Source: UBA9659 sp965208605 (GTDB taxonomy: Bacteria; Pseudomonadota; Gammaproteobacteria; Pseudomonadales; Azotimanducaceae). Taken from it: a stretch of DNA of 64,000 bases. Positions 39,762 to 48,740 of this stretch are shown one piece after another. How positions within the stretch are numbered: position 1 is the first letter of the stretch; each line of letters opens with the position of its first letter. The notes under the pieces were generated by a model that was given only the letters and a program-made list of their open reading frames with translations, made no database searches and was not told the origin of the DNA. The stretch covers positions 124,001 through 188,000 of the forward strand of contig OZ242345.1 in NCBI GenBank assembly GCA_965208605.1, read 5' to 3'. Made by a program: the position numbers and the translations under genes.

Positions 39762-42047
39762 ATGAGTGAAGCACGGGAGTTCAAGCATGTGGGTCAACGT
39801 ACTATTCGCCCGGACGGATATGACAAGGTCACCGGGCGTGCCAACTTTGGTGCCGACCTGTCTCTGCCCGGCATGCTCTGGGGCAAGATACTCCGCAGTC
39901 CGCATGCCCATGCGAAGATTCTATCCATAGATACCAGCAAGGCAGAAGGTCATCCTGGGGTCATGGCAGTGGTCACTGCCAGGGACTTTCCTGAGCTCCC
40001 CATGGAGACCATCAATGTCGGGGAGGGCACTGAGGATTTACATGATCTAGTCAGGAACATCTTGGCGACGGACAAGGCACTCTACCATGGGCATGCCATG
40101 GCCGCGGTCGCTGCCCGGTCGGAAAAGATCGCTGCCGAAGCCCTGTCTTTAATCGCGGTGGACTATGAAGTCCTGCAACCCGTCTTAGATGTGCAAGCGG
40201 CCATGGCCGAGCATGCGCCTATATTGCATCCGGATATGTTTACTCAGGGCACTGACGAAGAGAAGGACAAAGAGAACAAAGAAAAGCCGAAAAAACCATC
40301 CAATGTGGCCACGCGGCTGGAATTAAAAATCGGTGATCTTGAGGCTGGTTTTGCCGAGGCAGATGTCATCTTAGAGCGGGAGTTTTACACCCCCACCGCG
40401 CACCAGGGTTACATTGAACCCCATGCCTGCACCGCCCGTTATGATGCACAGGGGCAATCAATGCTCTGGTGTTCCACCCAGGGGCACTTTGATGTCCGCG
40501 CAAGAACCGCAAAATTGCTGGGTATGGAGCAAACCAGTCTCAAGGTGGTCGCCAGCGAGATCGGTGGCGGCTTTGGTGGCAAGACGACTATTTACCTGGA
40601 GCCCGTGGCCTTGCTCTTGTCAAAGAAGTCCGGTCGCCCGGTGAAGATGGTGATGCAACGCAGTGAAGTATTTATTGCCACGGGACCCACTTCCGCTGCC
40701 GAGCTCTGGGTCAAGGTGGGTGCCAAGAAGGATGGCCGGATTACGGCCATGCAGGGACGCTTGGCTTATGAGGCGGGGGCTTTCAAGGGTTCGCCGATGA
40801 TGCCTGGGGTCATGACCATGTTCGCGCCCTATGATGTGCCCAATGTGTATGTTGAGGGTTTTGATGTGGTCGTCAATAAACCCAAGGTCGCTGCCTATCG
40901 TGCGCCCGGTGCGCCCCAAGCAGAATTCGCTGCTGAAATGCTGGTGAGTGAACTGGCAACACATCTGAATATAGATCCCTTGGAGTTGCGACTACAAAAT
41001 GCCGCCAAGGAAGGCACCCAAACGCTCTACGGACCCAAATTAAAAAAGGTGGGTCTGGTCGCCTGTCTTGAGGCGGTGAAAAACTCCCCCCACTATCAAG
41101 CACCACTCGGGACACCGCCGAGCGGGAAGGCACGGGGCAGGGCACTGGCTTCTGGCTTCTGGTTCAACATGGGAGGCCAGTCAAGTGTGGTGATTAACAT
41201 GCACCCAGACGGCACCGGCACCATTGTTGAGGGGTCACCGGACATAGGCGGTTCTCGTGCTTCCATGCAAATCATGGCGGCCGAAGCCTTGGGGCTACCT
41301 CTGGAGCAATTGCGGCCGGTCATTGCCGATACTGATAATATTCCCTTCAACACCACGACTGGGGGTAGCCGCACCACCTTCGCCACGGGGATGGCCGTCG
41401 TTGAGGCGGCGCAACATGTCATACAACAACTGAAGGCAAGAGCCGCTACCCTATGGAATCTGCCGCCTGACCGGGTGGACTATGCCGCCGGGGTAGTCCA
41501 CAGCACCAAGGGCGAGGAGCAGCTCAGTGTGCAGGAGATTTGCCAGTCGGCAGAAAGAACGGGCGGGCAAATAGCGGGGCAGGCAAATATCAACGCCAGA
41601 GGTGCAGGACCCGGTTTTGCGGTGCATCTCTGTGATCTTGAAGTTGATTTGGATACCGGCAAGGTGGAGGTCATCCGTTATACCGCGAGCCAGGATGCGG
41701 GCCGGGCAATTCATCCGAGTTATGTTGAGGGGCAATTCCAGGGCGGTGCAGTTCAGGGCATAGGCTGGGCACTCAATGAAGAATATATTTTTGATGCCCA
41801 GGGCGTGATGCAGAACCCTGGGTTTCTTGATTATCGGATTCCACTCGCCTCAGACCTGCCCATGATTGATGCTCTAGTGGTGGAAGTACCCAACGACTTC
41901 CATCCCTATGGGGTCCGAGGTGTTGGGGAAACCGGCATCATCCCCCCGCTGGCGGCGGTGGGCTACGCCGTCAGTCAAGCCATTGGCGCACCGGTTACGG
42001 TGTTGCCTTGTTCACCACCACGAGTTCTGAAACTCATTCAGGGTTAA
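39762..42047 (+). CDS. Molybdenum hydroxylase, Mo-binding L subunit (xanthine dehydrogenase family)
   Basis: 761 residues. Mo-cofactor motifs: ASEIGGGFGGKT, VAAYRAPGAPQAEFA, and the catalytic glutamate in GVRGVGETGIIPP near the C-terminus. The loop reads AYRAPG, not the AYRCSFR of true aerobic CO dehydrogenases, so CO oxidation is unlikely. Substrate could be a purine, aldehyde or N-heterocycle; sequence alone does not say. A lysine/glutamate-rich stretch (EEKDKENKEKPKKPS) near residue 165-180 is unusual. No XdhC-type maturation gene is visible; a MoaD-like gene follows by 6 bp. Confidence 0.93.
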   Translation: MSEAREFKHVGQRTIRPDGYDKVTGRANFGADLSLPGMLWGKILRSPHAHAKILSIDTSKAEGHPGVMAVVTARDFPELPMETINVGEGTEDLHDLVRNILATDKALYHGHAMAAVAARSEKIAAEALSLIAVDYEVLQPVLDVQAAMAEHAPILHPDMFTQGTDEEKDKENKEKPKKPSNVATRLELKIGDLEAGFAEADVILEREFYTPTAHQGYIEPHACTARYDAQGQSMLWCSTQGHFDVRARTAKLLGMEQTSLKVVASEIGGGFGGKTTIYLEPVALLLSKKSGRPVKMVMQRSEVFIATGPTSAAELWVKVGAKKDGRITAMQGRLAYEAGAFKGSPMMPGVMTMFAPYDVPNVYVEGFDVVVNKPKVAAYRAPGAPQAEFAAEMLVSELATHLNIDPLELRLQNAAKEGTQTLYGPKLKKVGLVACLEAVKNSPHYQAPLGTPPSGKARGRALASGFWFNMGGQSSVVINMHPDGTGTIVEGSPDIGGSRASMQIMAAEALGLPLEQLRPVIADTDNIPFNTTTGGSRTTFATGMAVVEAAQHVIQQLKARAATLWNLPPDRVDYAAGVVHSTKGEEQLSVQEICQSAERTGGQIAGQANINARGAGPGFAVHLCDLEVDLDTGKVEVIRYTASQDAGRAIHPSYVEGQFQGGAVQGIGWALNEEYIFDAQGVMQNPGFLDYRIPLASDLPMIDALVVEVPNDFHPYGVRGVGETGIIPPLAAVGYAVSQAIGAPVTVLPCSPPRVLKLIQG

Positions 42048-42053
42048 AGCCGC

Positions 42054-42296
42054 ATGGCAAGGGTCTTCTTTTCCAGCGAGTTACAAAAATTAACCGGGGA
42101 GGAATACGCCGAGCTTAGCGGCACCGTCTATCGGGACATTATTGAGCAGTTGGTCGCGCGCTATGACCGCTTAGACCGGGATAAGTTATTGCACATGGCG
42201 GTGGCGATTGATGGGGTGATCATCCATGACCCCCTGCTGGAAGCGGTGCAAGACAAGAGTGAAATACATCTTTTATTTAGAATTTCCGGTGGTTAG
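42054..42296 (+). CDS. MoaD/ThiS-like beta-grasp protein
   Basis: 80 residues ending RISGG. The C-terminal di-glycine, length and pattern (MARVFFSSELQKLTG at the start, LLFRISGG at the end) fit sulfur-carrier proteins of the MoaD/ThiS/ubiquitin-like group. Placed 6 bp after the Mo-hydroxylase L gene, it may provide sulfur for molybdopterin synthesis or for maturation of this enzyme (inference). No MoaE partner is next to it. The 3' gap is full of palindromic elements. Confidence 0.7.
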   Translation: MARVFFSSELQKLTGEEYAELSGTVYRDIIEQLVARYDRLDRDKLLHMAVAIDGVIIHDPLLEAVQDKSEIHLLFRISGG

Positions 42297-42617
42297 GCGC
42301 TCCGCGCCGTCACCCTCCCCAGGCTTGTTCCGGCTTAGATCCAGAGCGGCGAATCATCTTGTTGTTGATGTGTCCAATGCCCCACAGGTGGTTGCCTTTG
42401 TTCCTCTGGATTCCCGAGCAAGCTCGAGAATGACGGCGCGGGGCGCCGTAAGCCGCCTGAAGAAACGGGGACGCCGTGAAGGAGTCCGCCCCCGCGCCGT
42501 CAGGATCAGCGGGAATCCAGGCCCGCCGTCAGGATCAAAGAAGTCAGTCGTCCTGCCTTTGGCGGGACGACTGGGTTCGGGGGGAATCCAGAGGAACGAG
42601 CGGTATTGCCTTCATCC
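42297..42617. repeat. Palindromic-element cluster between convergent MoaD-like and HAD genes
   Basis: About 320 bp. It includes ggattcccgagcaagctcgagaatgacgg-type palindromes and the hairpin agtcgtcc / ggacgact near 42543-42570, a variant of the 12637 hairpin. A composite block (gcgaatcatcttgttgtt, cccacaggtggttgcc) recurs in inverted order at 51130-51180. Open frames here are repeat artefacts. Confidence 0.85.
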
Positions 42618-43307
42618 TCAGCATGCCAGCCTGATGCCCAGCAGTTGTTCAAGGTCGGATAATGCCTGCTGAGGGCTGATGACTTTGATCGTGCTCATGC
42701 CCAGTTGTCGTGCGGGTTTCAAGTTGATGCCCAGATCATCCAGAAAGATCGCCTCCTGAGGCGCAATCGCTAAGCACTCGCAGGCATGGATGTATATTCT
42801 CGGGTCGGGTTTGCGTATTCCCAGCTTGCTGGATTCAAGCACCAGATCAAACATCGCCATCACTTCTTGCATGCTCGGTGTTGGGCGCGGTGTTTTTTTA
42901 TGCTCGGGTTGCTTCTCTAATTGCTTCTCTAATGGATGGTTAGGGCGCGGGACGGTCTTGCCAGAGGGTACATTATTGGTAATACAAGCAATTTTCAGGG
43001 TCTGGCGGATCCTCTCTAATGCCTGCACCATCTCCGGGCGAATATCACCCCTCAAGAGTGCCAGTACCTGCCTACCGCTGAGCTGATAACCCAGCACCTG
43101 TGCTTCGGCGGTGAACTGGGCATCAAATACATCAAGACTGATGGCATTACTTTCCAATTGTGCCCAGGCATTGGTCTCAGGATTCTGCGCATTGATAGAA
43201 CGAATAATATCTTTGGGCAGGTCATGGGCTGCTTCAAAACGGTTGAAGGCCTCAAAGGGGCTGGAAGTGATGACGCCGCCGAAATCCCATAAAACTGCCT
43301 TGAACAT
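42618..43307 (-). CDS. HAD-superfamily phosphatase (subfamily IA)
   Basis: 229 residues from MFKAVLWDFGGVITSS; an upstream extension overlaps lpxA and is not used. Motif I DFGGV, motif II ACITNN, a lysine in LGIRKPDPRIY, and motif IV IFLDDLGINL. It resembles the phosphatase domain found with epoxide hydrolase or ACAD10. The substrate is unknown. The cap/core linker has an in-frame 12-bp duplication (42909-42932, EKQLEKQ) and a proline/lysine-rich insertion. It starts just after lpxA on the same strand, so the two may be co-transcribed. Confidence 0.87.
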   Translation of the reverse strand: MFKAVLWDFGGVITSSPFEAFNRFEAAHDLPKDIIRSINAQNPETNAWAQLESNAISLDVFDAQFTAEAQVLGYQLSGRQVLALLRGDIRPEMVQALERIRQTLKIACITNNVPSGKTVPRPNHPLEKQLEKQPEHKKTPRPTPSMQEVMAMFDLVLESSKLGIRKPDPRIYIHACECLAIAPQEAIFLDDLGINLKPARQLGMSTIKVISPQQALSDLEQLLGIRLAC

Positions 43308-43308
43308 C

Positions 43309-44127
43309 CTACAGATCATCCGCCACATTAAACTCAAAGGTTGCCGATTCAGGTCTTGCCAGACCCCGTTGTGAAGTAGCAATCGCCTCGATCATCAGCT
43401 GGATATTGGGGGAATTGGGAAATTCATCCTTGATCTGTTTAACGGCTTCTTCTAAGCGCATTTCCCGCATGAAGAGAATCCTGAAGGCTCGGCGCACTTC
43501 CGATATTGCTTCGCTGGAGTAGCCGGCTCTTTCCATCCCTACCTTGTTGATGACCCGCATATGGGCGGGGCTACCCTCGGCTATGGTGAACGGCAACACA
43601 TCTTGAATCGCACGGCACATGCCGGCAATCATGGCTGCTCGCCCGACATGACAAAACTGATGTATTGCCGCCAAGCCGCCAATGTTGGCATAGTCTCCAA
43701 TGGTGACATGCCCGGCAAGCACCGCGCCGTGACTCAATATGACATGGTTGCCGACCGTGCAATTATGAGCGATATGGGCATGCGCAAGTAGGGCGCAGTC
43801 GTCCCCGATGCTAGTGATTGAATCTTCCTCAGTACCGCTGTGAATGCTGACAAACTCCCGAATCACATTCCGATTGCCCACCCGGGTATGGGCTACCGTG
43901 CTCGGAATAAATTTCTGATCCTGGGACTCTATGCCCAGGGTCACAAAGGGGAAGACATCACACTGCTCACCGATGACCGTATAAGGCTCTACCACCACAT
44001 GGGATCTGAGCACCGTATTAGCACCGATGGTGGTATTCGCCGCCACCGTGCAAAAAGGACCGATGCTGCAGTTGTCCCCTATGTCAGCAGCGGGGTCCAC
44101 TACAGCCAGATGATCAATTTGGATCAT
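43309..44127 (-). CDS. lpxA: UDP-N-acetylglucosamine acyltransferase
   Basis: 272 residues of left-handed beta-helix hexapeptides (IGDNCSIGPFCTVAANTTIG and onward). The catalytic histidine lies in LLAHAHIAHNCTVGN, with IHQFCHVGRAAMIAG and the helical C-terminus. It performs the first acylation of lipid A synthesis. In most gammaproteobacteria it lies in lpxD-fabZ-lpxA-lpxB; here it stands apart, divergent from fabA. FVSIHSGT replaces the usual VTIHRGT. Confidence 0.95.
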   Translation of the reverse strand: MIQIDHLAVVDPAADIGDNCSIGPFCTVAANTTIGANTVLRSHVVVEPYTVIGEQCDVFPFVTLGIESQDQKFIPSTVAHTRVGNRNVIREFVSIHSGTEEDSITSIGDDCALLAHAHIAHNCTVGNHVILSHGAVLAGHVTIGDYANIGGLAAIHQFCHVGRAAMIAGMCRAIQDVLPFTIAEGSPAHMRVINKVGMERAGYSSEAISEVRRAFRILFMREMRLEEAVKQIKDEFPNSPNIQLMIEAIATSQRGLARPESATFEFNVADDL

Positions 44128-44195
44128 AGGAAGCCCTCGCTAGTTTGTGGCTCTTCTTTTACCATCTCTTCGCTTGCTATAGTCATGTCTAGCCT

Positions 44196-44219
44196 CTCTT
44201 GCTGTCGCTCTTGCTGTCA
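44196..44219. repeat. Two-fold 12-bp repeat in the lpxA/fabA divergent gap
   Basis: ctcttgctgtcg then ctcttgctgtca. Lies just upstream of the candidate fabA promoter. Confidence 0.8.
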
Positions 44220-44243
44220 GTCTAGAGTATTTTGGCGGTGCAA

Positions 44244-44252
44244 TGATATAAT
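44244..44252 (+). promoter_or_regulatory. Extended -10 promoter for fabA
   Basis: TGATATAAT: a perfect TATAAT with an upstream TG, 67 bp before the fabA ATG. No clear -35, as is common with extended -10 promoters. I did not find an obvious FabR/FadR palindrome. Confidence 0.55.
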
Positions 44253-44319
44253 CCCGCCCCCCGAATCAGAAGCGTTGAGAGCTGAACAGCTTTATTTTAC
44301 TCTGGAAAGTGTAACAATC

Positions 44320-44907
44320 ATGCCAAGCAAAAAAAAACCTCTGGGTAACCCGCCCCCTGATCGTTCCTTAATCAACCAGCATAGCTTTACCAAAGAAGAG
44401 TTGATTGAGTGTGGTTATGGCAGGCTGTTTGGACCCCACCGCGCCTATTTGCCTATTGATGAAATGCTGATGGTGGACCGGATCACCAGTATTGAAGAAT
44501 TTGGCGGTTCCCGGAGCAAGGGTAGCATCGTCGCCGAGTTGGATATTCATCCCGAGCTCTGGTTCTTCCGGTGTCATTTTGTTGATGATCCGGTGATGCC
44601 GGGTTGTCTGGGTCTGGATGCGCTCTGGCAGCTTGTTGGTTTCTTTCTGGCATGGAAGGGCAATTGGGGTGCCGGCCGAGCCCTGGGTTGCGGTAAGGTG
44701 CTGTTTCGCGGTCAGGTATTGCCGAGTGCCAAGTTGCTTCGCTATGAGATTGACCTGACCCGTATTCGGCAGGGACGCACGGTGATGGGAATAGCAAATT
44801 GCAAGGTATTGCTTGATGATGTTGAGATATACACTGCCGCTGATGTTAAAGTCGGTTTGTACACGGCGCTGGATGCTTTTGAAGCCGGTGCTTTGGAAGC
44901 GGAGTGA
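44320..44907 (+). CDS. fabA: 3-hydroxydecanoyl-ACP dehydratase/isomerase
   Basis: 195 residues from ATG 44320 (the open frame extends upstream across the lpxA gene but has no homology there). Signature WFFRCHFVDDPVMPGCLGLDALWQLVGF contains the catalytic His and Asp. C-terminus IYTAADVKVGLYTALDAF as in E. coli, plus a 20-residue lysine/proline N-terminal extension. It makes the cis-3 double bond for unsaturated fatty acids. Next to fabB, the standard pair. Confidence 0.96.
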   Translation: MPSKKKPLGNPPPDRSLINQHSFTKEELIECGYGRLFGPHRAYLPIDEMLMVDRITSIEEFGGSRSKGSIVAELDIHPELWFFRCHFVDDPVMPGCLGLDALWQLVGFFLAWKGNWGAGRALGCGKVLFRGQVLPSAKLLRYEIDLTRIRQGRTVMGIANCKVLLDDVEIYTAADVKVGLYTALDAFEAGALEAE

Positions 44908-44924
44908 TATGACAGACTACCCCA

Positions 44925-45020
44925 TTCTCGTATCGAACCGCGGGGCTGGTGTAATCACGGGGTTCGGCTGTGATGACGGCGGGGAGGGCGGCAAGAATGA
45001 CGGCGAACAGACCCTAAGAA
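44925..45020. repeat. Palindromic-element fragment between fabA and fabB
   Basis: cggggttcggctgtgatgac and ggcaagaatgacggcg match the element family. It occupies most of the 141-bp gap between these co-directional genes. Confidence 0.65.
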
Positions 45021-45048
45021 GAGCATTAAGAGTAGCCATGGAAAGACG

Positions 45049-46257
45049 ATGAAAAGAGCAGTAATTACAGGCCTGGGCATAGTGTCACCGCTCGGTAATA
45101 ACCTCCCGGATACCTTGGCTTCTCTGCAAGCAACCCGCTCCGGTATCCGCTTTCAGGAAGCCTATGTAGAGATGGGTTTGCGATGTCATATCGCCGGCTC
45201 TATTGAACTGGACACAGAGGACAAGATTGACCGCAAACTGAGACGTTTTATGGGTGCCGCCGCTGCCTATTCCTATATTGCTATGGCTGAGGCTATCGCG
45301 GACAGCGGCTTGGCAGCGGCAGATGTTTCCCATGATAGAACCGGTATCATTGCGGGCTCTGGGGGCGCTTCATCCTCAAACCTGGTGGAGGCCGCCGATA
45401 TTTTGAGAGCAAAGGGCCTCAGACGCATTGGACCCTACCGAGTCACCCGCACCATGAGTTCTACGGTATCCGCCTGTCTGGCAACCGCCTTTAAAATCAG
45501 GGGCATCAACTATTCCATCACCTCTGCATGTTCCACCAGTGCCCACTGTATTGGCAATGCCGTGGAACTCATCCAACTCGGTAAGCAAGACATGATCTTC
45601 GCCGGTGGCGGTGAGGAAGAACACTGGTCTATGACCTCCCTGTTTGACGCCATGGGTGCCCTGTCCACGCGCAACCATGCCCCGGAACAAGCATCCCGCG
45701 CCTATGACCGGGACCGAGATGGATTTGTCATAGCCGGGGGTGCTGGATTTACGGTGGTGGAAGAACTGGAGCATGCTCAGGCAAGAGGTGCCAAAATATA
45801 TGCCGAAGTAGTGGGTTATGGTGCCACCTCGGATGGGCATGACATGGTTGCCCCCTCTGGGGAGGGCGGGGAGCGAGCGATGCGCCTCGCCATGGCGACA
45901 GTGCAAGCACCCATTGACTACATCAATGCCCATGGCACGAGCACCCCGGCGGGTGATCCCTCAGAAATTGCGGCAATCAAGAGAGTATTTGAGGAGCAGA
46001 TACCGCCCATTAGTTCCACCAAATCCCTCTCCGGGCATTCACTGGGAGCGGCTGGTGTACACGAATCTATTTACTCTCTGTTAATGCTGGACAATGACTT
46101 CATCTGCGCTTCCGCCAATATAGAAAACTTAGATCCGGAACTCGGTGCGCCGCCGATCGTCACCCGCCGCGTTGACAATGCAGGTCTTAAAACCGTCATG
46201 TCAAATAGCTTTGGTTTTGGCGGCACCAATGCTGTGCTGATCTTCCAAAAGCCATAA
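45049..46257 (+). CDS. fabB: 3-oxoacyl-ACP synthase I
   Basis: 402 residues. Active-site Cys in SITSACSTSAHCIGNAVELI, histidines in INAHGTSTPAGD and TKSLSGHSLGAAG. This residue set, with SACSTSAH and E-E-E-H-W in GGGEEEHW, fits FabB, not FabF. It elongates the unsaturated chain made by FabA. Followed 44 bp later by phoB. Confidence 0.95.
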   Translation: MKRAVITGLGIVSPLGNNLPDTLASLQATRSGIRFQEAYVEMGLRCHIAGSIELDTEDKIDRKLRRFMGAAAAYSYIAMAEAIADSGLAAADVSHDRTGIIAGSGGASSSNLVEAADILRAKGLRRIGPYRVTRTMSSTVSACLATAFKIRGINYSITSACSTSAHCIGNAVELIQLGKQDMIFAGGGEEEHWSMTSLFDAMGALSTRNHAPEQASRAYDRDRDGFVIAGGAGFTVVEELEHAQARGAKIYAEVVGYGATSDGHDMVAPSGEGGERAMRLAMATVQAPIDYINAHGTSTPAGDPSEIAAIKRVFEEQIPPISSTKSLSGHSLGAAGVHESIYSLLMLDNDFICASANIENLDPELGAPPIVTRRVDNAGLKTVMSNSFGFGGTNAVLIFQKP

Positions 46258-46301
46258 ACTATCTAGCTGCGCTCATCACTCAGCATGATGAACGGAAAAG
46301 G

Positions 46302-47051
46302 ATGAACCGCAAAAAAATTGTAGTCATTGAGGATGAACCTGACATTGTGGAGGTTGTCAGTTACAACCTCAGACGGGAAGGCTACAAGGTCTTATCGGTG
46401 CCTCGAGGCGATGCAGGTTTGAACCTCGTCAGGAATGAGTCCCCGCACCTCGTTATCCTGGATTTAATGCTCCCGGGCATTGATGGCTTGTCCCTCTGCC
46501 AGCAAATAAAAGCCGATCCTTTAGTGCATGAAATTCCGATCATCATTATTTCCGCTAAGGGCGAAGAGAGTGATGTGGTCATCGGGCTGGAAATGGGTGC
46601 AGACGATTATCTCGCTAAGCCATTTAGCCCCCGGGAACTGGTCGCACGGGTCAAGGCGGTGCTCCGGCGGCGCCCTGGTCTTGAGGATGCTGATAAAGAA
46701 CGCATATCTATTGAGGGTCTGTTTATAGATGTTGCCCGATATGAGGTGCTGGTGCTTGACGAGCCGGTGCAGATGACCGCTACCGAATTCAAATTGTTGT
46801 ATCAACTTGCTTCTCAACCCGGACGGGCTTTTACCAGAGAGCAACTGCTCAACAGAATTGTGGGGGCAGGTGCGGTAGTAGTTGACCGGAATATAGACGT
46901 ACATATCCGCTCGCTCCGAAAAAAACTAGGCGCCTGTAGTCATTTGATTCAGACGATCCGAGGGGTGGGCTATAGATTAGCGAGTAGCAGATTAGTGAGT
47001 AGCAGACTAGAGGGTAGCAGACTAGTGGGTAGCAAACTAGAGGGTAGCTGA
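46302..47051 (+). CDS. phoB: Phosphate regulon response regulator
   Basis: 249 residues. Receiver domain with acidic pair EDEPD and phospho-acceptor Asp in LVILDLMLPGIDG, lysine in DDYLAKPFSPREL. OmpR-type winged helix with FTREQLLNRIVG and VDVHIRSLRKKLG-like sequence (NIDVHIRSLRKKLG). It binds pho boxes when phosphate is scarce. The C-terminus after GYRLA is extended by five 15-bp repeats (RLVSS-like, ending KLEGS). Stop is 3 bp before phoR. No pst genes nearby. Confidence 0.94.
   Translation: MNRKKIVVIEDEPDIVEVVSYNLRREGYKVLSVPRGDAGLNLVRNESPHLVILDLMLPGIDGLSLCQQIKADPLVHEIPIIIISAKGEESDVVIGLEMGADDYLAKPFSPRELVARVKAVLRRRPGLEDADKERISIEGLFIDVARYEVLVLDEPVQMTATEFKLLYQLASQPGRAFTREQLLNRIVGAGAVVVDRNIDVHIRSLRKKLGACSHLIQTIRGVGYRLASSRLVSSRLEGSRLVGSKLEGS
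46974..47048. repeat. Five-fold 15-bp in-frame repeat at the end of phoB
   Basis: agattagcgagtagc and four variants at 46974, 46989, 47004, 47019 and 47034, then the stop. It adds about 25 residues after the normal end of the winged helix. Confidence 0.95.
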
Positions 47052-47054
47052 TTC

Positions 47055-48455
47055 ATGTCCCGTCTCAGTCGTTTATGGCGAGTCTGGAGCAGCATCGGTG
47101 TGGTCCTGTTGCTGGGCTGGTTGGGGAGCAATTTCTGGGTATCGGGAATGCAACTCAACTATCTGCTCCCCAGCCTAGGGGTAGGCTTCATCCTCTTGGG
47201 TTATTTCTTAGGTGACCTCTTGGCTCGCCGTAGAGCTAAGCAACTGAACACCAGAATCAAGGCGGGGACTCAGCAGGCAGCGCAACAGCTCAAAGCGCTC
47301 AGTGGTGAACGCGACCAACTTGCTGGTGTTTTGGCAGGCTTGAGTGAAGGTGTCGTGGCTATGGATCTGGGGCAGCGCATCTTACACATCAATCCATCTG
47401 CCAGAAGTATGCTGCGGCTGGAAGATGGCCTGCTTCAAGGCAAGCATTTCAGCGATGACCTACCCGCTGTAGATAGAGAAATAAAACAAACAGTGGCCGG
47501 TGCTATTCACAAGGGAGTCAATCTAAGTAGCCGTCTCCAGGTGGGTACCCAGTACCTGGAATGTTCAGTGATATTGACTTCTATATCAGGTGTTTCAGAA
47601 TTAAGAGCTCCAGAATTAAGAGCTCCAGAATTAAGAGCTCCAGAGTCCCCTTTATGCCACCCCCCGTTATTATGCCACCCTCAGGGCAAGCAGAGCACCG
47701 CACCTAGGGGCGCGATCCTGGTATTACATGATGTCACCGAAAAAATACATCTGGAAAATGTGCGCAGTGATTTTGTTGCCAATGCTTCCCATGAGTTAAA
47801 GACACCCATCTCGGCGGTGCGCGGTCTGGTGGAGACTATTATTGACGACCCGAAAATGCCCCCGGATGTATTTGCCCGCTTTATCGGGCGCATCCGGCAA
47901 CAGGCAATAAGACTGGATCGGATCGTTCAGGACCTGCTGCAACTCTCCCGCTTTGATGAGCCCGACCCCCGGCAAAGACTGTCGCCAATCAATCTAACCG
48001 CTCTTTTGCAACAGATAGGTGAATCCAGAAGTAGTGCTGCGCTTGATGCAGGAGTGGCCTTTGAGCTGCAGCTCAACAGGAGCCAAGACGACTTGATAGT
48101 GCCCGGGGAGACCGAAGCCCTAACGCAGATGGTGACCAATCTGCTGGATAATGCGCTCAAGTACACCCCCCAGGGCGGGCAGGTGCAACTGAGATTGAAG
48201 CAAGCCGGCCAGCATGCCCAGATTGAAGTTGAAGACAATGGTATCGGCATACCCAGAGATGAAACGGCACGGGTATTTGAGCGATTTTATCGACTTGATC
48301 AGGCGAGATCTCGGGATCTGGGTGGCACGGGGTTAGGCCTTGCTATAGTGAAGCACATCGCCCAGGCGCATCAGGGTAGGGTGCAACTCAATACCAGGCT
48401 GGGCAAGGGTTCCACCTTCATGGTGCAACTGCCACTGGCGCCATCTGCCCAGTAA
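47055..48455 (+). CDS. phoR: Phosphate regulon sensor histidine kinase
   Basis: 466 residues. Two N-terminal membrane segments, a PAS domain (about 95-225), DHp with the phospho-His in VANASHELKTPISAVRGL, and an ATPase domain with NLLDNALKYTP, DNGIGIPRD and GTGLGLAIVKHI. It phosphorylates PhoB. The PAS domain carries an insertion of about 35 residues (around 182-216): ELRAP three times from a perfect 15-bp repeat, then a His/Cys/Pro segment (PLCHPPLLCHP). It lies between two PAS strands (LTSISGV and GAILVLHDVTEK), so it probably forms a loop, though it could affect sensing. Confidence 0.94.
   Translation: MSRLSRLWRVWSSIGVVLLLGWLGSNFWVSGMQLNYLLPSLGVGFILLGYFLGDLLARRRAKQLNTRIKAGTQQAAQQLKALSGERDQLAGVLAGLSEGVVAMDLGQRILHINPSARSMLRLEDGLLQGKHFSDDLPAVDREIKQTVAGAIHKGVNLSSRLQVGTQYLECSVILTSISGVSELRAPELRAPELRAPESPLCHPPLLCHPQGKQSTAPRGAILVLHDVTEKIHLENVRSDFVANASHELKTPISAVRGLVETIIDDPKMPPDVFARFIGRIRQQAIRLDRIVQDLLQLSRFDEPDPRQRLSPINLTALLQQIGESRSSAALDAGVAFELQLNRSQDDLIVPGETEALTQMVTNLLDNALKYTPQGGQVQLRLKQAGQHAQIEVEDNGIGIPRDETARVFERFYRLDQARSRDLGGTGLGLAIVKHIAQAHQGRVQLNTRLGKGSTFMVQLPLAPSAQ
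47597..47641. repeat. Three-fold perfect 15-bp in-frame repeat in phoR
   Basis: agaattaagagctcc at 47597, 47612 and 47627 with no mismatch, so it is young. A second small repeat (ttatgccaccc) follows at about 47652-47680. Confidence 0.95.
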
Positions 48456-48479
48456 GGAAGCAACCAGCAAACAGCCCAT

Positions 48480-48740
48480 TGGCTGCCATTCTCGCCGGCT
48501 TTGATCCTGACGTGTGTGTTTTTTTGCCGTCATTCTCGGGCTTGCCCGAGAATCCAGAGGAACAAAGGCAAACACCACCCGCGCCGTCATTCTCGCCATC
48601 CCAGTCATCCCAGCCATCGGCTGGGATGACGGGGGTGACGGGAATCCAGAGGAACAAAGGCAATCACGGTGCTAGTGGCGATGATAACGGACTGGATTCC
48701 CGCCGGCTTTGATCCTGACGGCGCGGGGCGTCATCTGCCC
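48480..48740. repeat. Palindromic-element cluster between convergent phoR and sppA
   Basis: Contains gtcattctcgggcttgcccg (perfect stem TTCTCGGGC/GCCCGAGAA), catcccagcc-ATC-ggctgggatg (48597-48624), and gaatccagaggaacaaaggca twice. The central hairpin is a paired-change variant of 12546-12572. Confidence 0.85.

Noticed and set aside
39762..42047. Aerobic carbon monoxide dehydrogenase large subunit
   Set aside because: Active-site loop is AYRAPG; the CO-oxidising form has AYRCSFR.
43840..44319. N-terminal extension of fabA
   Set aside because: Overlaps lpxA on the other strand; FabA homology starts after 44320, and a good promoter lies at 44244.
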